Shown in pieces: positions 53,763 through 56,759 of a DNA stretch of 56,759 nucleotides. How positions within the stretch are numbered: position 1 is the stretch's first letter; every line of letters begins with the position of its first letter. Both the position numbers and the translations under genes were made by a program. This DNA is from Bacteroidota bacterium (GTDB taxonomy: Bacteria > Bacteroidota > Bacteroidia > Cytophagales > Cyclobacteriaceae). The notes beneath the pieces are model-generated. The model was not told the DNA's origin and searched no databases. It was given only the letters and a program-made list of their open reading frames with translations. The stretch lies in contig JAJRQT010000073.1 of the NCBI GenBank assembly GCA_024280115.1, forward strand, positions 1 to 56,759, written 5' to 3'.

Positions 53763-54497
53763 ATGAAAACTGTAATTATAACAGGAGCTTCTTCTGGAAT
53801 AGGAGAAGCCACCGCCCATGCATTGGCGGCGGAGGGTTATGCTGTCGTTTTATCAGCAAGATCCATTGATAAACTTGATAAACTGAAGCAGGACCTTGTA
53901 GCCAAGGGTTTCAAAGCTATTGCCGTCAAAGCTGATGTAACCAATCGAGCGGATATGAAGGCGGTCGCCAAAGCAGCAGTTGATGAATTCGGGAAAATTG
54001 ATGTTCTAATCAATAATGCAGGAATCATGCCTTTATCATTCCTCAAAAACCTCCATGAAGACGAGTGGGAAAATACCATTGATGTGAATATCAAAGGTGT
54101 AATGAATAGTATCGGAGCTGTATTACCGGCAATGATGGCACAGAAGGATGGTCATATTGTAAATATTTCCTCGATCGCGGGGATAGAGGTCTTTGCTTCG
54201 GGGGCTGTTTATTGCGGCACGAAATATGCCGTGGAAGCTATTACTGAAGGCATTCGCAAGGAGTTGAGCCTTCCCTATAATATTCGCGCCACCTCCATTA
54301 GACCGGGAGCTGTTGAGACAAATTTGCTCAGCACCGTTACAGACGATGAAGTAATGACGGCATTTCAGCCAATGTTTGAATCGGTTAAATTCCTGAAATC
54401 AGAAGATATTGCCAGGGCTATCGTATATGCGGTGAATCAGGATCCAAATGTCAGTGTCGATCACATTTGTGTGAGACCAAGTAATCAATTGATGTAA
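53763..54497 (+). CDS. Short-chain dehydrogenase/reductase
   Basis: The 244-residue protein starts at the ATG at 53763, giving MKTVIITGASSGIGEATAHA, the normal SDR beginning. Classical motifs are TGASSGIG, NNAG, the catalytic Ser in NISSIAG, and YCGTKYAVE (YxxxK). The tail DPNVSVDHICVRPSNQL fits the YdfG/clavulanate-dehydrogenase-like group acting on small hydroxy acids or sugars. It is closed by a strong terminator. Substrate unknown. Confidence 0.92.
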   Translation: MKTVIITGASSGIGEATAHALAAEGYAVVLSARSIDKLDKLKQDLVAKGFKAIAVKADVTNRADMKAVAKAAVDEFGKIDVLINNAGIMPLSFLKNLHEDEWENTIDVNIKGVMNSIGAVLPAMMAQKDGHIVNISSIAGIEVFASGAVYCGTKYAVEAITEGIRKELSLPYNIRATSIRPGAVETNLLSTVTDDEVMTAFQPMFESVKFLKSEDIARAIVYAVNQDPNVSVDHICVRPSNQLM

Positions 54498-54523
54498 AAG
54501 TTTTATCCTTTTCAAAAGACTCT

Positions 54524-54560
54524 AAACACCCTTTCATTATCTGGTGAAAGGGTGTTTTAT
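54524..54560 (+). terminator. Strong terminator after the SDR gene
   Basis: AAACACCCTTTCA (54524-54536) and TGAAAGGGTGTTT (54545-54557) form a perfect 13-bp stem with an 8-base loop, ending in TTTTA. It is 27 bases past the stop. Confidence 0.85.
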
Positions 54561-54954
54561 AAAGTATATAATTTCAGTTATAGTTGCTCTATTGTCATAT
54601 CAACCATCAGGGCAATCAGGTTTAAAGCAAATTAATAAAAAAAACAATGGTCTGTGGCCCACAGACCGAGGTACGAAATGTTAAATTTTTCTAAACCCCA
54701 TTGCCCTGTATCAACCACCAGGTTATAATAATTAATCTACCATTTCCTCTATGGGATATCCTTGTATGAATTCTTAGAAAAACTAAAAATCACCCGACAG
54801 CATGCCTTGACTGTCGGATAGGATTGCAAGCAAAACCAAAGTAAATTTGCAGCGATTATTATAAACTTAAATGGCACATCATTAGTCTTTTTGCTTTTTT
54901 CAAATTGATTTTACACCTCCGTTTTAAAAATAAAAATATCCTGTTTTGAAGATC
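54561..54954. other. Intergenic stretch with a palindromic element
   Basis: It holds the element at 54609-54707. A further GACAG...CTGTC pairing lies near 54795-54815 (ACCCGACAGCATGCCTTGACTGTCGG region). No gene is seen. Confidence 0.45.
54609..54707. repeat. Palindromic element, GGTCTGTG-hairpin family, locus 3 (99 bp)
   Basis: Terminal inverted repeats AGGGCAATCAGGTTTA (54609-54624) and TAAACCCCATTGCCCT (54692-54707) match at 14 of 16 and are nearly those of locus 2. One central hairpin GGTCTGTG-GCC-CACAGACC (54649-54667) remains, against two in locus 2. Confidence 0.7.
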
Positions 54955-56712
54955 ATGAAACTTTTACAATTCGGAATTTTAATTATAGTCAGTGTTGCTA
55001 TCAGCAATTGTACCAATTCGCATACCGCCAATAGAGATTATACCGCGCTGGTCAATCCATTTATTGGAACAGAAGGAAGTGGGAATACATTTATGGGACC
55101 TGTGCTTCCCTATGGAATGGTTCAGCTTGGCCCATACCTGAAATATTCAGATAATCACGAGTCAGGGACAATCTTTGGTTTCAGTCATACACATACAAGC
55201 GGTATGGCAGGTGGGGGCAATGGAGTTCGCGGGAATATTTTATTTATGCCAATTGTGGAGCATGATCAGGTTTCACCTGATGATAAAAATGTCTATCAAT
55301 CTACATTCTCTCATAGCGATGAAGCGGCCTCTCCTGGCTATTACAAAGTAATTCTGGATGATTATAATATCATCGCCGAACTGACATCCACTACAAGAAC
55401 CGGGTTTCACAAATATACTTTCCCAGAGACTGATAAGGGTGCTATCATTTTGAAACTTGGAAAGGGTTCATTGTCCATGAATGATAATGAGCTATCGGGT
55501 CATGGAAATGGCGTGTATTTTGTCGCGAAATTTTCTAAGCCGGTGAATAGTTTTGAATTTTCTAATGATGTTGAAATAGCAAAAGGTTTAAAAACCATCG
55601 AAGGAGAAAATGTCATTGGCAAATTTAGATTTAAGACCAATAAAGAAGATGCCATTTTGCTAAAGGTTGGCATTTCTATGGTAAGTGTTGAAGGCGCGAG
55701 AAATAATCTTGATAAGGAATTGCCCGGTTGGGGCTTTGACCAAATTAGGAAAAACGAGAGAGATGCATGGAATAAAGAATTGAGTAAAATTGAAGTTGAG
55801 GGCGGGACAGAAACCGAGCAGGTCATTTTTTATACAGCACTTTATCATTCCATGATTCACCCGAATATATTCATGGATGTCGATAAAAAGTTTCACAATG
55901 AAAGCGGAGAAATTTATACAGCAACTGATTTCGATAACTATACAAATTTTTCACTTTGGGATACCTTCAGAGCATTACACCCTTTATACACAATAATAAA
56001 TAGGGAAAGGACATCACATTTTATTCGATCTTTTTTAGAACGCTATGATCATAATGGCCGAATGCTGATCATGGAATTCAATGGAGTTGAAGGAGAACAA
56101 CCACCGATGATCAGATACCATTCGCTTTCTGTACTTGCCGATGCCTATGTAAAGGGGATCAGGGATTACGATGTTCCCAAGGCGTATGAGGCGATGAAAA
56201 ATTTGGCCAACGATCTCGATAGAAAAGGAAAACAACTCTATTTGGATTACGGATTTATTCCATCTGATCTTAAAGGTCAGACCGTATCTCGTACATTAGA
56301 ATACAGTTATGATGATTGGTGTGTAACCCGCCTTGCGAAAGATTTCAATGACGAAGATCTCCTCTATTATAGCCAACGGGGTGATTTTTATAAAAATCTA
56401 CTTTCAACGGATGTGAATTTCATGCGAGGACGAAAAAGCAATTTCCAGTTTGTTGCTGATTTTGACCCTATGGAAACTACAGGGCATTATACCGAAGCCA
56501 ACGCCTATCAATACAGCACTTTTGCTCCACAGGACGTTGAAGGGATGATTGAGATGATGGGAGGAGACAAAGTTTTTGAGGACTGGCTGGATGCCTGTTT
56601 CACCACACAAACTGACTTTTCCAAGATCAATGTTCGAGATGTGACCGGGCTTATCGGACAGTATGCGCACGGCAATGAGCCGAGCCATCACATCGCCTAT
56701 TTGTATAATTAG
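54955..56712 (+). pseudogene. C-terminally truncated GH92 alpha-mannosidase
   Basis: From the ATG at 54955 (a TTG at 54946 is in frame) the product has about 585 residues with a lipobox (AISNC). It follows GH92 from NPFIGTEGSGNTF through LPYGMVQLGP and HTHTSGM to HGNEPSHHIAYLYN, where a TAG stops it. The intact paralogue at 11808 continues for about 130 residues from this point, including the CGNDDCGQMSAW signature. Bases after the stop (AGTGTCACTAAG) no longer encode GH92 in any frame I can follow. Most likely inactive, cut by an insertion at about 56710. Confidence 0.8.
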
Positions 56713-56759
56713 TGTCACTAAGAAAACGCATCTCTCGTTTTTGCAATATAATTATTTTA

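Noticed and set aside
1..56759. CRISPR array
   Set aside because: The repeats seen are inverted, dispersed or two-copy. None shows regularly spaced identical units with unique spacers.

Overview
The window looks like an environmental or marine Bacteroidota chromosome. The evidence is a T9SS-type C-terminal sorting domain on a beta-propeller protein, -7 boxes of the Bacteroidota form TAnnTTTG, mostly weak Shine-Dalgarno sites, many lipoprotein signal peptides on glycan enzymes (GH78, GH92), and a BlaI/M56 sensor pair with a TonB-like C-terminus. No rRNA, tRNA, CRISPR array, SusC/SusD pair or intact transposase was seen. Everything is read by eye. Family names rest on motifs, not on searches.

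Layout. 1-3.8 kb: end of an unknown gene, an ECF sigma/anti-sigma pair, and a BlaI-type repressor with an M56 membrane protease. 4.1-14.1 kb: a glycan-degrading run on the minus strand (GH78 rhamnosidase, a large TIM-barrel-like lipoprotein of unknown family, a calcineurin-like phosphoesterase, a GH92 mannosidase). 15.4-20.3 kb: a minus-strand oxidation operon (PLP-barrel enzyme, aldehyde dehydrogenase, GMC oxidoreductase, small partner). 21-27.6 kb: an Asp-box propeller protein, a Gfo/Idh/MocA oxidoreductase, and an OB-fold-like lipoprotein with a PepSY-type membrane protein. 27.6-30.9 kb: an AT-rich accessory segment of three genes bounded by repeated sequences and one attC-like site. 31.2-34.8 kb: a LytS/LytTR two-component system with two membrane proteins, split by a MITE-like insert. 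35.4-41.5 kb: housekeeping genes (der, SprT-like, asnA, TerB-like) and a T9SS-exported propeller protein. 44.2-48 kb: a three-gene unit that reads as the lower saccharopine route of lysine catabolism. 48.6-50 kb: a Panacea-type toxin-antitoxin pair with a clear operator. 50-54.5 kb: DUF1080, DUF6807, xylose-isomerase-like and SDR genes, probably for modified sugars. The right edge holds a second GH92 gene cut off in its catalytic domain.

The most unusual content is between genes. The intergenic regions carry several families of short palindromes and dispersed repeats: a GGTCTGTG/CACAGACC hairpin family inside terminal inverted repeats (three loci), a cluster of six hairpins at 20.5-20.8 kb, a MITE-like pair at 33.7 and 42.5 kb, a roughly 300-bp repeat pair at 25.9 and 48.3 kb, and two direct-repeat families around the accessory segment. 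Some copies of the larger repeats contain extra short palindromes that their partners lack, which suggests successive insertions.
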